Source: Syntrophomonas sp. UBA5314 (GTDB lineage: Bacteria > Bacillota > Syntrophomonadia > Syntrophomonadales > Syntrophomonadaceae). Taken from it: a stretch of DNA of 7,671 nucleotides. Positions within the stretch are counted from its first letter, which is position 1. Each line of letters opens with the position of its first letter. Positions 1 to 6,258 of this stretch are shown piece after piece. A program made the position numbers and the translations under genes. Location: contig DHRK01000010.1 of the NCBI GenBank assembly GCA_002410325.1, positions 3,264-10,934 on the forward strand, in the 5' to 3' direction. The notes beneath the pieces were generated by a model. It ran no database searches, was not told where the DNA came from, and saw only the letters and a program-made list of their open reading frames with translations.

Positions 1-801
1 ACAACCAATAAGTTCCGGGTTAGAGCTATGCGATACAATGGATTTATGTCTCCTTTCAGCAATGAAGCTGAAGCAAGTGTGTCATCCTCCACGCCTATTC
101 CCGGAGCGCCTCTGGCCCCCACTAATCTTGTAGCCTCTGCTTACCAAAAGGCTATTGCCTTGAGCTGGAAAGATAATTCGGATAATGAAGATTGCTTCTA
201 TCTCAGCCGCAAGGAGGCAAACGGGACTTGGAAAAACCTGCAATCATTGATCGCAGGGACTCAAAGCTACAATGACTGGGATGTTGTGCCGGGGATGACT
301 TATTCATATCAGGTCCAGGCTTCCAACCATTCCGGCCTATCAGCCGCCAGCAATATTGTAACTTATGTGGCGCCATCGGAAAGCTCAACTCAGCCTAAAC
401 AAGCCAAACAGTTAAAGTTTTATGTCGACTCCAATAATTATTATATAAACGACGTTTTAACAACTATGGAGGTAACTCCAGTGATCTATCATTCCCGAAC
501 CATGCTGCCCATAGCCTATATAGCGGATCCTTTAGGCGCTAAAACCACCTGGGATCCTGACGCGGGTAAAGTCACTGTAATTTTGGACAATAAAACTATC
601 GAAATGTGGCTGGGCAGCAATACCGCCAGGATAAACAATGTCGTTGTATCTATTGACACTAATGACCTGGCCGTTACTCCAATGGTCTTACCACCTGGAA
701 GGACTATGGTACCCCTGAGCTTTATTGCTCAAAATCTGGGCTGCACGGTTAATTGGAACGCTGATACCAGGGAAGTGCTTATTAACTATTACGGTAAATA
801 G
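1..801 (+). CDS. FN3 and stalk-domain (copper amine oxidase N-like) surface protein, 5' partial
   Basis: The frame is open from base 1, and the nine codons before the first ATG (base 28) encode TTNKFRVRA, the conserved end of an FN3 domain. The gene therefore begins outside the window and the ATG at 28 is internal. Of 266 visible residues, about 1-25 finish one FN3 domain, 40-123 form a second (APTNL start, LSWKDNSDNE core, YSYQVQA strand), and 137-264 form a stalk domain of the 'copper amine oxidase N-terminal' family, with its twin RTMLPIAY and RTMVPLSF motifs. That family name is historical; no amine oxidase catalytic domain is present. No LPXTG or SLH anchor is visible, and any signal peptide would lie upstream. 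By family, a secreted or cell-surface protein with an adhesive or structural role is likely; the ligand is unknown. The C-terminal half is clearly paralogous to the facing gene at 915-3197. The gene stops with TAG just before a strong terminator. Confidence 0.85.
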   Translation, partial: TTNKFRVRAMRYNGFMSPFSNEAEASVSSSTPIPGAPLAPTNLVASAYQKAIALSWKDNSDNEDCFYLSRKEANGTWKNLQSLIAGTQSYNDWDVVPGMTYSYQVQASNHSGLSAASNIVTYVAPSESSTQPKQAKQLKFYVDSNNYYINDVLTTMEVTPVIYHSRTMLPIAYIADPLGAKTTWDPDAGKVTVILDNKTIEMWLGSNTARINNVVVSIDTNDLAVTPMVLPPGRTMVPLSFIAQNLGCTVNWNADTREVLINYYGK

Positions 802-818
802 ACACCTTATAGTAAACA

Positions 819-852
819 AAAACCTATCAGGGAAAATTTCCTGATAGGTTTT
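819..852. terminator. Bidirectional intrinsic terminator between convergent genes
   Basis: A perfect 13-bp stem pairs 819-831 (AAAACCTATCAGG) with 840-852 (CCTGATAGGTTTT), around an 8-base loop. On the + strand it is followed by a T-rich tail (GTTATTTCTGTTT). On the - strand the exit side reads TTTTTGTTTAC. It begins 17 bases after the stop of the + strand gene and lies 63 bases past the stop of the - strand gene, so it can serve both. The stem and tails are visible in the sequence; bidirectional function is inferred. Confidence 0.85.
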
Positions 853-914
853 GTTATTTCTGTTTCGGACTTTAGTCTCGATGCAAGTTTGTTTTTTCCC
901 GGAACTAGATCTGT

Positions 915-3197
915 TTAGGGTTTGGGGTAGGTTATTTTAACTTCCTGGGTAGCTGCATCCCATTGAACATCACAGTCGAGGGCTGTCGCTACAAAAGCCA
1001 GCGGCAGCATGGTGCGTCCATTTATCACTGTAGGAACGACTTTGGTGTTTGTATCTATATTTTGTTTTTCACCATTGACCATAGCTGTATTCTTATCGAT
1101 CCAGAGCTCAATAACTTTTCCCGCCCGGGTCAATGTCACCTTTTTCTCACTTTGCTTCCAATCCACTTCTACACCCAGGGGAAGCGCCGCATAAGTTATG
1201 GGAAGCATCGTTCTATTCGACTGAAGCACCGGCGCAGCGTCCATGAATTGTCCTTCATCATTTAAATAGTAATACATACGTCCAATATAAAACCGTAAAA
1301 CGGTTGTTTTACTGGTTTGTCCCGTTGTGGTGGCACTGGCCTCAATCGAATAAGTCGAATCGGGTATTGTAGATCCGTTGCCCCGCGCCTGAATTCGGTA
1401 AGTGTAGGTCGTGCCTTCTTGGAGCCCGGTGTCTGAGTAGGACTGAACATCGGCTGCCAAATAAGCAATGATACTATATGACCCGTCAGCAGACTTGCGC
1501 TCCAGGTTGTAGCCGGATTCTCCAGTTGAGTTGTCAGTCCAGACCAGGTTTATCTGCGAACCCGAGACAGGTGTCGCTGTAATGTAAGCCGGCGGAGTCA
1601 AGCTGCCCGAAGCCAGATTGCCCAGGTTTACACTGGCTTCATTGGAATAAGCGGAATTGCTTGAACTGCCCCGGGCTTGAACCCTGTAGATATAGGTTGT
1701 ATTGGAAACCAGGCCGGTGTCCGAAAACGATTGGGCATTAGGGCCCAAATAGGAGAGCAAAGTGAACGTACCAGTGTTGCCTGCGGCCCGTTCCACATTA
1801 TATCCTATCTCACTGCTGGCATTGTCAGTCCAAACCAGATTTACCTGAGAGTTAGTCACTACAGTTGCCGTAAGGCCGGTAGGAGTCGCCAGGGAACCTG
1901 AGGTTATGTTTCCTGCAGTAGCCGAGGCTTCATTGGAATAGGAAGAAGTGCCCATTGTGTTATTATAAGCTTGAACTCGATAGCGATAAGTGACGTTGGC
2001 AGTTAAATTTGAATCAGAATATGCTTGGAGATTGGGATTTAAATAAGCAAGTATCTGAAAGGACCCACTGCCAACCGCCCGTTCAACAATATAGGCCGTC
2101 TCATTAGTAGCGTTATCCGTCCAGGTTAGATTTATCTGGGTTTGGGATATCGAGTTCGCGTAAAGGTTCGTGGGCGTAGACAGGGCGCCGGAACTGGTGA
2201 CGCCTGTAGTAGCAGAAGCTTCGTTGGAATAGGATGAATTGCCGGCACTGCCCCCCAGGGCCTGAACCCGGTAACGGTAAGTGGTATTGGCAGTCAAATT
2301 TATATCGGAATACGCTTGGCTGTTAGCCAAACAATAAGCCACTATCTGAAAAGTACCGCTGGTGCCTATGGCCCGCTCCACAATGTACCCGCTCTCGGAA
2401 CTGGAATTGTCAGTCCAGACTAGATTTATCTGATACTGCGACACAGCCGAAGCGCTAAGATTGGTAGGAGCATACGAGGAACCGGAGCCGGTGCTGCCAA
2501 CAGTAATGGTAGCCAGATTGGAGTAAGCTGAATTGGTGGTATTACTGCTACTTCCTATGGCCTGTACCCTGTAGGTATAGGTAGTGTTGTTCACTACTGT
2601 AGTGTCGGGAAAGGACTGGCTGTTAGGGCTCAGATAACCCAAAACTGAAAAACTGCCGCTGCCAACCGCCCGCTCCACAATATACCCGCTTTCACCACTG
2701 GCGTAATCGGTCCAGGTAAGATTTACCTGGGAAGCAGAGGCCATAGTAGCCGCCAGATTGGCCGGTGCGGTTAGAGCTCCTGAGGAAGTACTCCCGTAGG
2801 TTGTAGCACTTGCTTCAGTTGAATATCCCGAACTGCTTATATTGTTGCCGTTGCCCAAAGCCATAATTCGATATGTATAGGTAGTGCCGCTGGTAAGCCC
2901 GCCGCTGTCGGTGTAATTGGTGGTGTTGGCTACCAGATTGGCTAACACGGAATAGCTGCCGCTTCCGGTTCTTCTTTCCAAGGTATAGCCGATTTCATTG
3001 GATGAATTATCGGTCCAGGTCAAGCTTATCTGAGAATTGGAGATGCTTATTGCCACCAGGTTGGTGGGATTGGTCAGGATAACCGTATCGGCTTGAGCCA
3101 CCGGGGCAATACAGAAAGACCAGATAAGTAACAAGGTAATCAGCAGTGGCCTGCACAACGAAGCTTTCAGTGGTTTTCTTTTAATACGAACTTTCAC
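915..3197 (-). CDS. Secreted protein with six FN3 domains and C-terminal stalk domain
   Basis: A complete 760-residue protein. The start is GTG, supported by GAGGT at 3204-3208 with 6-base spacing and by the signal peptide that follows at once: a basic n-region (KVRIKRKPLK), a hydrophobic core at about 17-33, and a probable cleavage site AQA/D at 36/37. Six FN3 domains start near residues 44, 145, 244, 342, 439 and 536. Each carries a (I/V)(N/S)L(T/V)WTD core, most continue with a YxxER(A/R/K) strand and end with TYxYR(V/I)QA, and they are separated by Ser/Gly/Thr-rich linkers. A stalk domain ('copper amine oxidase N-terminal' family) fills about 632-758 with the pair RTMLPITY and RTMLPLAF. 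No LPXTG, SLH or catalytic module is seen, so retention at the surface would depend on the stalk domain or an unknown mechanism. Likely an extracellular adhesive or matrix protein; the ligand is unknown. One lone cysteine (C289) sits in the third FN3 domain. It is convergent with its paralogue at 1-801 and may be transcribed from the SigD-like promoter at 3216-3242. Confidence 0.9.
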   Translation of the reverse strand: MKVRIKRKPLKASLCRPLLITLLLIWSFCIAPVAQADTVILTNPTNLVAISISNSQISLTWTDNSSNEIGYTLERRTGSGSYSVLANLVANTTNYTDSGGLTSGTTYTYRIMALGNGNNISSSGYSTEASATTYGSTSSGALTAPANLAATMASASQVNLTWTDYASGESGYIVERAVGSGSFSVLGYLSPNSQSFPDTTVVNNTTYTYRVQAIGSSSNTTNSAYSNLATITVGSTGSGSSYAPTNLSASAVSQYQINLVWTDNSSSESGYIVERAIGTSGTFQIVAYCLANSQAYSDINLTANTTYRYRVQALGGSAGNSSYSNEASATTGVTSSGALSTPTNLYANSISQTQINLTWTDNATNETAYIVERAVGSGSFQILAYLNPNLQAYSDSNLTANVTYRYRVQAYNNTMGTSSYSNEASATAGNITSGSLATPTGLTATVVTNSQVNLVWTDNASSEIGYNVERAAGNTGTFTLLSYLGPNAQSFSDTGLVSNTTYIYRVQARGSSSNSAYSNEASVNLGNLASGSLTPPAYITATPVSGSQINLVWTDNSTGESGYNLERKSADGSYSIIAYLAADVQSYSDTGLQEGTTYTYRIQARGNGSTIPDSTYSIEASATTTGQTSKTTVLRFYIGRMYYYLNDEGQFMDAAPVLQSNRTMLPITYAALPLGVEVDWKQSEKKVTLTRAGKVIELWIDKNTAMVNGEKQNIDTNTKVVPTVINGRTMLPLAFVATALDCDVQWDAATQEVKITYPKP
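1305..3068 (-). repeat. Six tandem FN3-coding repeats, period about 290-303 bp
   Basis: The six FN3 domains are repeats at DNA level as well. On the + strand a recurring block (TCAGTCCAGACCAGATTTA and variants) appears near 1530, 1825, 2115, 2410, 2705 and 3010; it encodes the NLTWTDN core on the other strand. A second recurring block encodes the YIVERA strand. Unit lengths in protein are 101, 99, 98, 97, 97 and about 96 residues. Units 3 and 4 are closest to each other in their second halves (shared NLTAN, TYRYRVQA and SSYSNEASAT), which suggests recent duplication or gene conversion. Such arrays commonly change copy number by recombination. Confidence 0.85.
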
Positions 3198-3215
3198 TCT
3201 TCTACCTCTCTCCTT

Positions 3216-3242
3216 TCGTCGGCACCCTATTTTTCGACTTTA
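3216..3242 (-). promoter_or_regulatory. Candidate SigD/FliA (sigma-28) promoter for the six-FN3 protein
   Basis: On the - strand TAAAGTCG (3242-3235) is followed by 11 bases and then GCCGACGA (3223-3216). The sigma-28 consensus is TAAAGTTT, about 11 bases, GCCGATAA. The match is 6/8 in the -35, 6/8 in the -10, with exact spacing and intact TAAA and GCCGA cores. Transcription would start near 3209, giving a leader of only about 12 bases that just keeps the GAGGT ribosome binding site. The rest of the 185-base gap back to dusB shows no convincing terminator or sigma-A promoter, so read-through from dusB is an alternative. Confidence 0.45.
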
Positions 3243-3382
3243 CCAGTTGCAGTCAATCGCTTAATTCTGTTTTAAATGTATCTTTTTATGATGCTTTCAT
3301 CAAGCAGGCTGAAGCGCTCTTCTGGCTATTTAGTCCGAATCTTTGGGCTTCCTGGGTTTTTATACTCCTTTTTCCATCTTTT

Positions 3383-4351
3383 TTAGCCAGTTTCCCTTAT
3401 ATTATCTAATATGTGTTTTATCTCGTGAACTTTCACGGCCTGGTTGATCATCACCCGCATGCGGGCGGCTCCGGGAAGGCCTCTGATATACCAGGCCACG
3501 TGTTTGCGCATTTCCCGTACTCCGGTATATTCCCCTTTGAGTGCGCAAACCATCTCCAGATGCTTCAATGCGGTTGCGATTTTTTCTTCCAGGGAAGGCG
3601 GCTCTGCGATCCGGCCCTGCTCCAGAAGGCTGACCGCTTCTCGAAAAAGGAAAGGGTTGCCCAGCGAACCGCGCCCGATCATGACCGCGTCACAGCCGGT
3701 GGCCTCCAGCATGGTGGCCGCATCGCCGGCGGTCCAGATATCTCCGTTGCCGATAACCGGAATGGCGACTTGTTCTTTGACCTGTTTTATCAGGCTCCAA
3801 TCGGCTTTTCCGGAAAAAAACTGCATGCGGCTGCGCGGGTGTAAGGTGATGGCCTGAGCGCCTTCCTCCTCAGCAATCTTAGCCAGTTCCAGGCAGGTTT
3901 CGCTGCCGTCCTCCCAGCCCCGGCGCATTTTTACCGTTACCGGTATAGAAACCGCCCCCACTACCTGCCTGATGATGCTGCGGCAGAGGGGAAGATCCAA
4001 AAGTAAAGCCGCCCCTTCATGGTTCCTGACTATCTTGGGGGTGGGGCAGCCCATGTTGATATCGATGAGATCCACTCCCGGTTTCCCTGCCAACCGGGCA
4101 GCGGCCTGGGCCATAATACGGGGATCGGACCCGAATATCTGGACGTTAACCGGTCCGGGAAAGTCACCCGATTCGGAGAGAGAAAAGGATTTTTCCTGTC
4201 CATAAACCAGCCCTTTGGCGCTGATCATCTCACTGTACACCAGAGAGCAGCCGAAAAGCCTGGCTATATGACGAAAGGCCCGGTCGCTTATGCCGGCCAT
4301 GGGAGCCGCTACGAGCCGGTTGGGAAAGATTGTCGATCCTATTTTAAACAT
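3383..4351 (-). CDS. dusB: tRNA-dihydrouridine synthase (DusB-type)
   Basis: A 322-residue FMN-dependent enzyme of the Dus family, which reduces uridine to dihydrouridine in the tRNA D-loop using NAD(P)H; cytoplasmic. Visible features are the FMN-binding start APMAGISDRAFR (about 15-26), NVQIFG (69-74), the catalytic MGCPTPK motif with Cys102, VKMRRGW with Lys141, LHPRSR with His171, GNGDI (201-205) and the phosphate-binding IGRGSLGNPF (225-234). Length is normal for the family. The ATG overlaps the coaX stop by one base (TAATG), and GGAG at 4358-4361, inside the end of coaX, stands 6 bases upstream, so translation is probably coupled to coaX. In related Clostridia dusB is often followed by greA and lysS (from memory); here the next gene is instead an FN3 surface protein. 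Confidence 0.95.
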   Translation of the reverse strand: MFKIGSTIFPNRLVAAPMAGISDRAFRHIARLFGCSLVYSEMISAKGLVYGQEKSFSLSESGDFPGPVNVQIFGSDPRIMAQAAARLAGKPGVDLIDINMGCPTPKIVRNHEGAALLLDLPLCRSIIRQVVGAVSIPVTVKMRRGWEDGSETCLELAKIAEEEGAQAITLHPRSRMQFFSGKADWSLIKQVKEQVAIPVIGNGDIWTAGDAATMLEATGCDAVMIGRGSLGNPFLFREAVSLLEQGRIAEPPSLEEKIATALKHLEMVCALKGEYTGVREMRKHVAWYIRGLPGAARMRVMINQAVKVHEIKHILDNIRETG

Positions 4352-5121
4352 TACCAGCTCCGGTTCAATTCATAGATCAAGTGCAGGCCGTCCAGGGTCA
4401 GAAAGTCGTCAACCACATCTATGGCAGCGGTTTCTCTGGCAATAATCTCGGCCAGGCCCCCGGTGGCTACTACCTTTGGTTCAAAGTCCAGTTCTTTTTT
4501 CATGCGGTTTATGATGCCTTCTACCTGACCGACAAATCCATATACAATCCCGGCTTGCATGCTGCTGACCGTGTTCTTTCCGATCAGGCTGCGCGGTTTT
4601 ATCATTTCCACCCTGGGAAGTTTGGCCGCCCGCGCAAACAGGGCCTCAGTGGATATCTTGATCCCCGGTGCGATAGCGCCGCCCAGGTATTCGCCTTTTT
4701 CATTGACCACGCAAAAGGTGGTGGCGGTTCCAAAATCGACGATGATCAGGTTCCCACCGTATTTATGATAGGCGGCAACCGCGTTGACCACCCGATCGGC
4801 TCCTACTTCGCGGGGATTTTCGTACTTTATGGCCAGACCGGTCTTTATTCCCGGACCTACCTGCAGCGGGCGGCAGGAGAAAAATTTTTGGGACATCCAC
4901 TCCAGTTCCAGCATCAGGGAGGGAACCACCGAAGACATAACCAGAGCTTCAATGTCCTGCATTTTTAAGCCGTCAAAGTCAAACAGGGATTTTATTAAAA
5001 CGCCGTATTCATCACAGGTTCGCTGGTTATCGGTTCTGATCCGCCAGTGTTTAAACAACTGACCTTCCCGGTAAACCCCCATGACGATATTGGTGTTGCC
5101 TACATCAAAAACCATTATCAT
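4351..5121 (-). CDS. coaX: Type III pantothenate kinase
   Basis: A 256-residue enzyme that phosphorylates pantothenate with ATP, the first step of coenzyme A synthesis. Type III enzymes need a monovalent cation and are not feedback-inhibited by CoA. Visible family motifs are the N-terminal phosphate loop DVGNTN (6-11), GADR (107-110, with Asp109 as the expected catalytic base), VDFGTATT (128-135), GGAIAPG (147-153) and ATGGLA (219-224). Length is typical. The start at 5121 is favoured over the second Met at codon 3 because GGAGG lies at 5130-5134, 8 bases upstream. It is followed by dusB with a one-base overlap. A separate promoter may lie in the 96-base gap to the upstream P1 hydrolase gene. 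Confidence 0.96.
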   Translation of the reverse strand: MIMVFDVGNTNIVMGVYREGQLFKHWRIRTDNQRTCDEYGVLIKSLFDFDGLKMQDIEALVMSSVVPSLMLELEWMSQKFFSCRPLQVGPGIKTGLAIKYENPREVGADRVVNAVAAYHKYGGNLIIVDFGTATTFCVVNEKGEYLGGAIAPGIKISTEALFARAAKLPRVEMIKPRSLIGKNTVSSMQAGIVYGFVGQVEGIINRMKKELDFEPKVVATGGLAEIIARETAAIDVVDDFLTLDGLHLIYELNRSW

Positions 5122-5166
5122 GGCTTATTCCTCCAAACGACCCGGCATCTGCCGAATTTGGCCTTT

Positions 5167-5172
5167 ATTATA
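5167..5172 (-). promoter_or_regulatory. Possible -10 element upstream of coaX
   Basis: A perfect TATAAT lies on the - strand in the 96-base gap between the P1 hydrolase gene and coaX, about 45 bases before the coaX ATG. No good TTGACA-like -35 hexamer stands 16-18 bases upstream and there is no TGn extension, so this is only a candidate. If real, coaX-dusB would have its own transcript. Confidence 0.35.
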
Positions 5173-5217
5173 ATGCAAACCCCTTTACAATTCCAGTAAC
5201 AGACGCCGGAGCCTGCT

Positions 5218-6186
5218 TCAATCGTTCCAGGCTCTTATTCCCTGCACCGTCTGGGTATTGTACACGGCCCTGATGACTGCCTGGGCCAGCACTTCAGCAG
5301 CCATAGCGGCTACCAGGTTGACGTCGGCTTGGATTTCTCCGGTGGATAAAGCAAAAACCGTATCCCCGTCATACATGGTGTGCACCGGGCTTATCACCCG
5401 GGCCAACCCGTTGTGGGCGGTCTGAGCGACCTTGTTCACTTCATTTTTAGATAAGCGGGCATTGCTGGCCACTACCGCGATAGTGGTGTTCTGCCCGGGC
5501 GTCCCCAGGGCTCCTCCGGTTTCTTTCCAAAAAGCCAGGGTGCCGGGAAAACTTCTCTGGTCAGGACCGCGCATTCCGGCGATAATGTTGCCCTGCAGAT
5601 CCATTACATCCCCCAGGGCATTGACCGCGACAACGGCTCCAACCACCAATCCGCCCGGCAGGGACTCCGACCAGGTGCCCAGCCCGCTCTTGGTACAAAA
5701 GGCAAAATCCCTGGTTTTGCCAATAGTAGCTCCGGCTCCGGCCCCCCAATTGCCTTCCTGGACTTCTGAGCCCGCGACTTGACAGGCCCTGTATCCCATA
5801 TTGCGATCCGGACGCACCCGGAAATCACCCACCCCCAGGTCGTAAAGGACGGCCGCCGGCACTATGGGCACAACCGCAGCTCCTACTTGATGGCCGATGC
5901 CCTGTTCCTCCAGGTAGGCCATAACCCCGCAGGCGGCGTCTAAACCATAAGCGCTCCCGCCGGTCAGAAGTACGGCGTGCACCCGTTCTATCATATTGAG
6001 GGGATGCAGCAGATCAGTTTCCCGGGTGCCGGGAGCCGAGCCGCGCACATCAACCCCGCATGCCGCACCCTGCTGCCCGGTTAAAACCACCGTACAGCCG
6101 GTTAACGCCTCCAGATTCTGCTGAGAACCAACTTTTATCCCCGGCACATCGCATATGTTCCTTTTCACGATCTTAATACACACCAT
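5218..6186 (-). CDS. P1/DmpA-family (S58) self-processing aminopeptidase-like hydrolase
   Basis: 322 residues as drawn. The family contains Ntn-type hydrolases cut internally into alpha and beta chains, the new N-terminal Ser/Thr of the beta chain being the nucleophile; members include DmpA, BapA and the pantetheine hydrolase ThnT. Visible hallmarks are DVPGIKVG (13-20), GTRETDLL (53-60), the LLTGGSAYGLDAACG region (73-87), WGAGAGATIGK (147-157), NTTIAVVASNA (233-243) with the likely cut at Asn233/Thr234, and HTMYDGDTVFAL (269-280). The substrate cannot be read from the sequence: D-/beta-aminopeptidase, pantetheine hydrolase or another amidase is possible. No signal peptide, so cytoplasmic. 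The start is uncertain: AAAAGG directly abuts the ATG at 6186 with no spacer. GTG codons 2 (6183) and 7 (6168) are alternatives, and the conserved region begins only near residue 13. A terminator hairpin ends just upstream. coaX follows 96 bases downstream. Confidence 0.88.
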   Translation of the reverse strand: MVCIKIVKRNICDVPGIKVGSQQNLEALTGCTVVLTGQQGAACGVDVRGSAPGTRETDLLHPLNMIERVHAVLLTGGSAYGLDAACGVMAYLEEQGIGHQVGAAVVPIVPAAVLYDLGVGDFRVRPDRNMGYRACQVAGSEVQEGNWGAGAGATIGKTRDFAFCTKSGLGTWSESLPGGLVVGAVVAVNALGDVMDLQGNIIAGMRGPDQRSFPGTLAFWKETGGALGTPGQNTTIAVVASNARLSKNEVNKVAQTAHNGLARVISPVHTMYDGDTVFALSTGEIQADVNLVAAMAAEVLAQAVIRAVYNTQTVQGIRAWND

Positions 6187-6192
6187 CCTTTT

Positions 6193-6217
6193 AAAAAGGA
6201 ACCCGTTAAGGGTTCCT
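6193..6217 (-). terminator. Intrinsic terminator after the zinc-ribbon gene
   Basis: On the - strand AGGAACCC (6217-6210), loop TTAAC, then GGGTTCCT (6204-6197), followed by TTTT. The 8-bp GC-containing stem with its T-run is a standard intrinsic terminator. It lies 42 bases beyond the stop of the zinc-ribbon gene and ends only about 6 bases before the annotated ATG of the next gene, touching that gene's AAAAGG ribosome binding site. Confidence 0.75.
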
Positions 6218-6229
6218 CAGATCGTCGAC

Positions 6230-6250
6230 AGCATTATTATCTTTAATGCT
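6230..6250 (-). other. Second hairpin downstream of the zinc-ribbon gene
   Basis: AGCATTA (- strand 6250-6244) can pair with TAATGCT (6236-6230) across a 7-base loop. The 7-bp stem is AT-rich and has no T-run after it, so it is not a terminator by itself. It lies 12 bases before the terminator hairpin, in the same transcript. A role in mRNA end stability is possible; chance is also possible. Confidence 0.35.
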
Positions 6251-6258
6251 TCCCCTAT

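Noticed and set aside
28..801. ATG at 28 as the start of the first gene
   Set aside because: The upstream in-frame codons encode the conserved end of an FN3 domain with no stop, so the gene enters from outside the window.
418..1304. Invertible DNA switch between the inverted stalk-domain copies
   Set aside because: The copies are similar in protein but diverged in DNA (for example around the RTMLPI codons), and no recombinase gene or short recombination sites are visible.
1305..1685. Amine oxidase activity suggested by the 'copper amine oxidase N-terminal' domain name
   Set aside because: Only the small stalk-like domain is present in both proteins; the copper- and TPQ-containing catalytic domain is absent.
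3270..3360. Cyclic-di-GMP-I (GEMM) riboswitch upstream of the FN3 gene
   Set aside because: CCAAAG-ATTCGG-ACTAAA on the - strand faintly recalls part of the motif, but the GGCAAACC / GAAA tetraloop / GGGACGCAAAGC elements are missing. A covariance search with the GEMM-I model (RF01051) would settle it.
3300..3382. Terminator after dusB
   Set aside because: The gap has T- and A-rich runs but no GC-rich stem preceding a T-run on the - strand; only 4-5 bp hairpins can be drawn.
3413..4375. Several + strand open frames opposite dusB
   Set aside because: Antisense shadows of a well conserved gene; no domain or start signals.
4381..4968. 195-codon + strand open frame opposite coaX
   Set aside because: It lies fully antisense to an unmistakable coaX, has no family signature, and is composed as expected of an antisense shadow.
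5432..5782. Open frames on both strands within the P1 hydrolase gene
   Set aside because: They overlap conserved P1-family coding sequence and show no RBS or recognisable domain.
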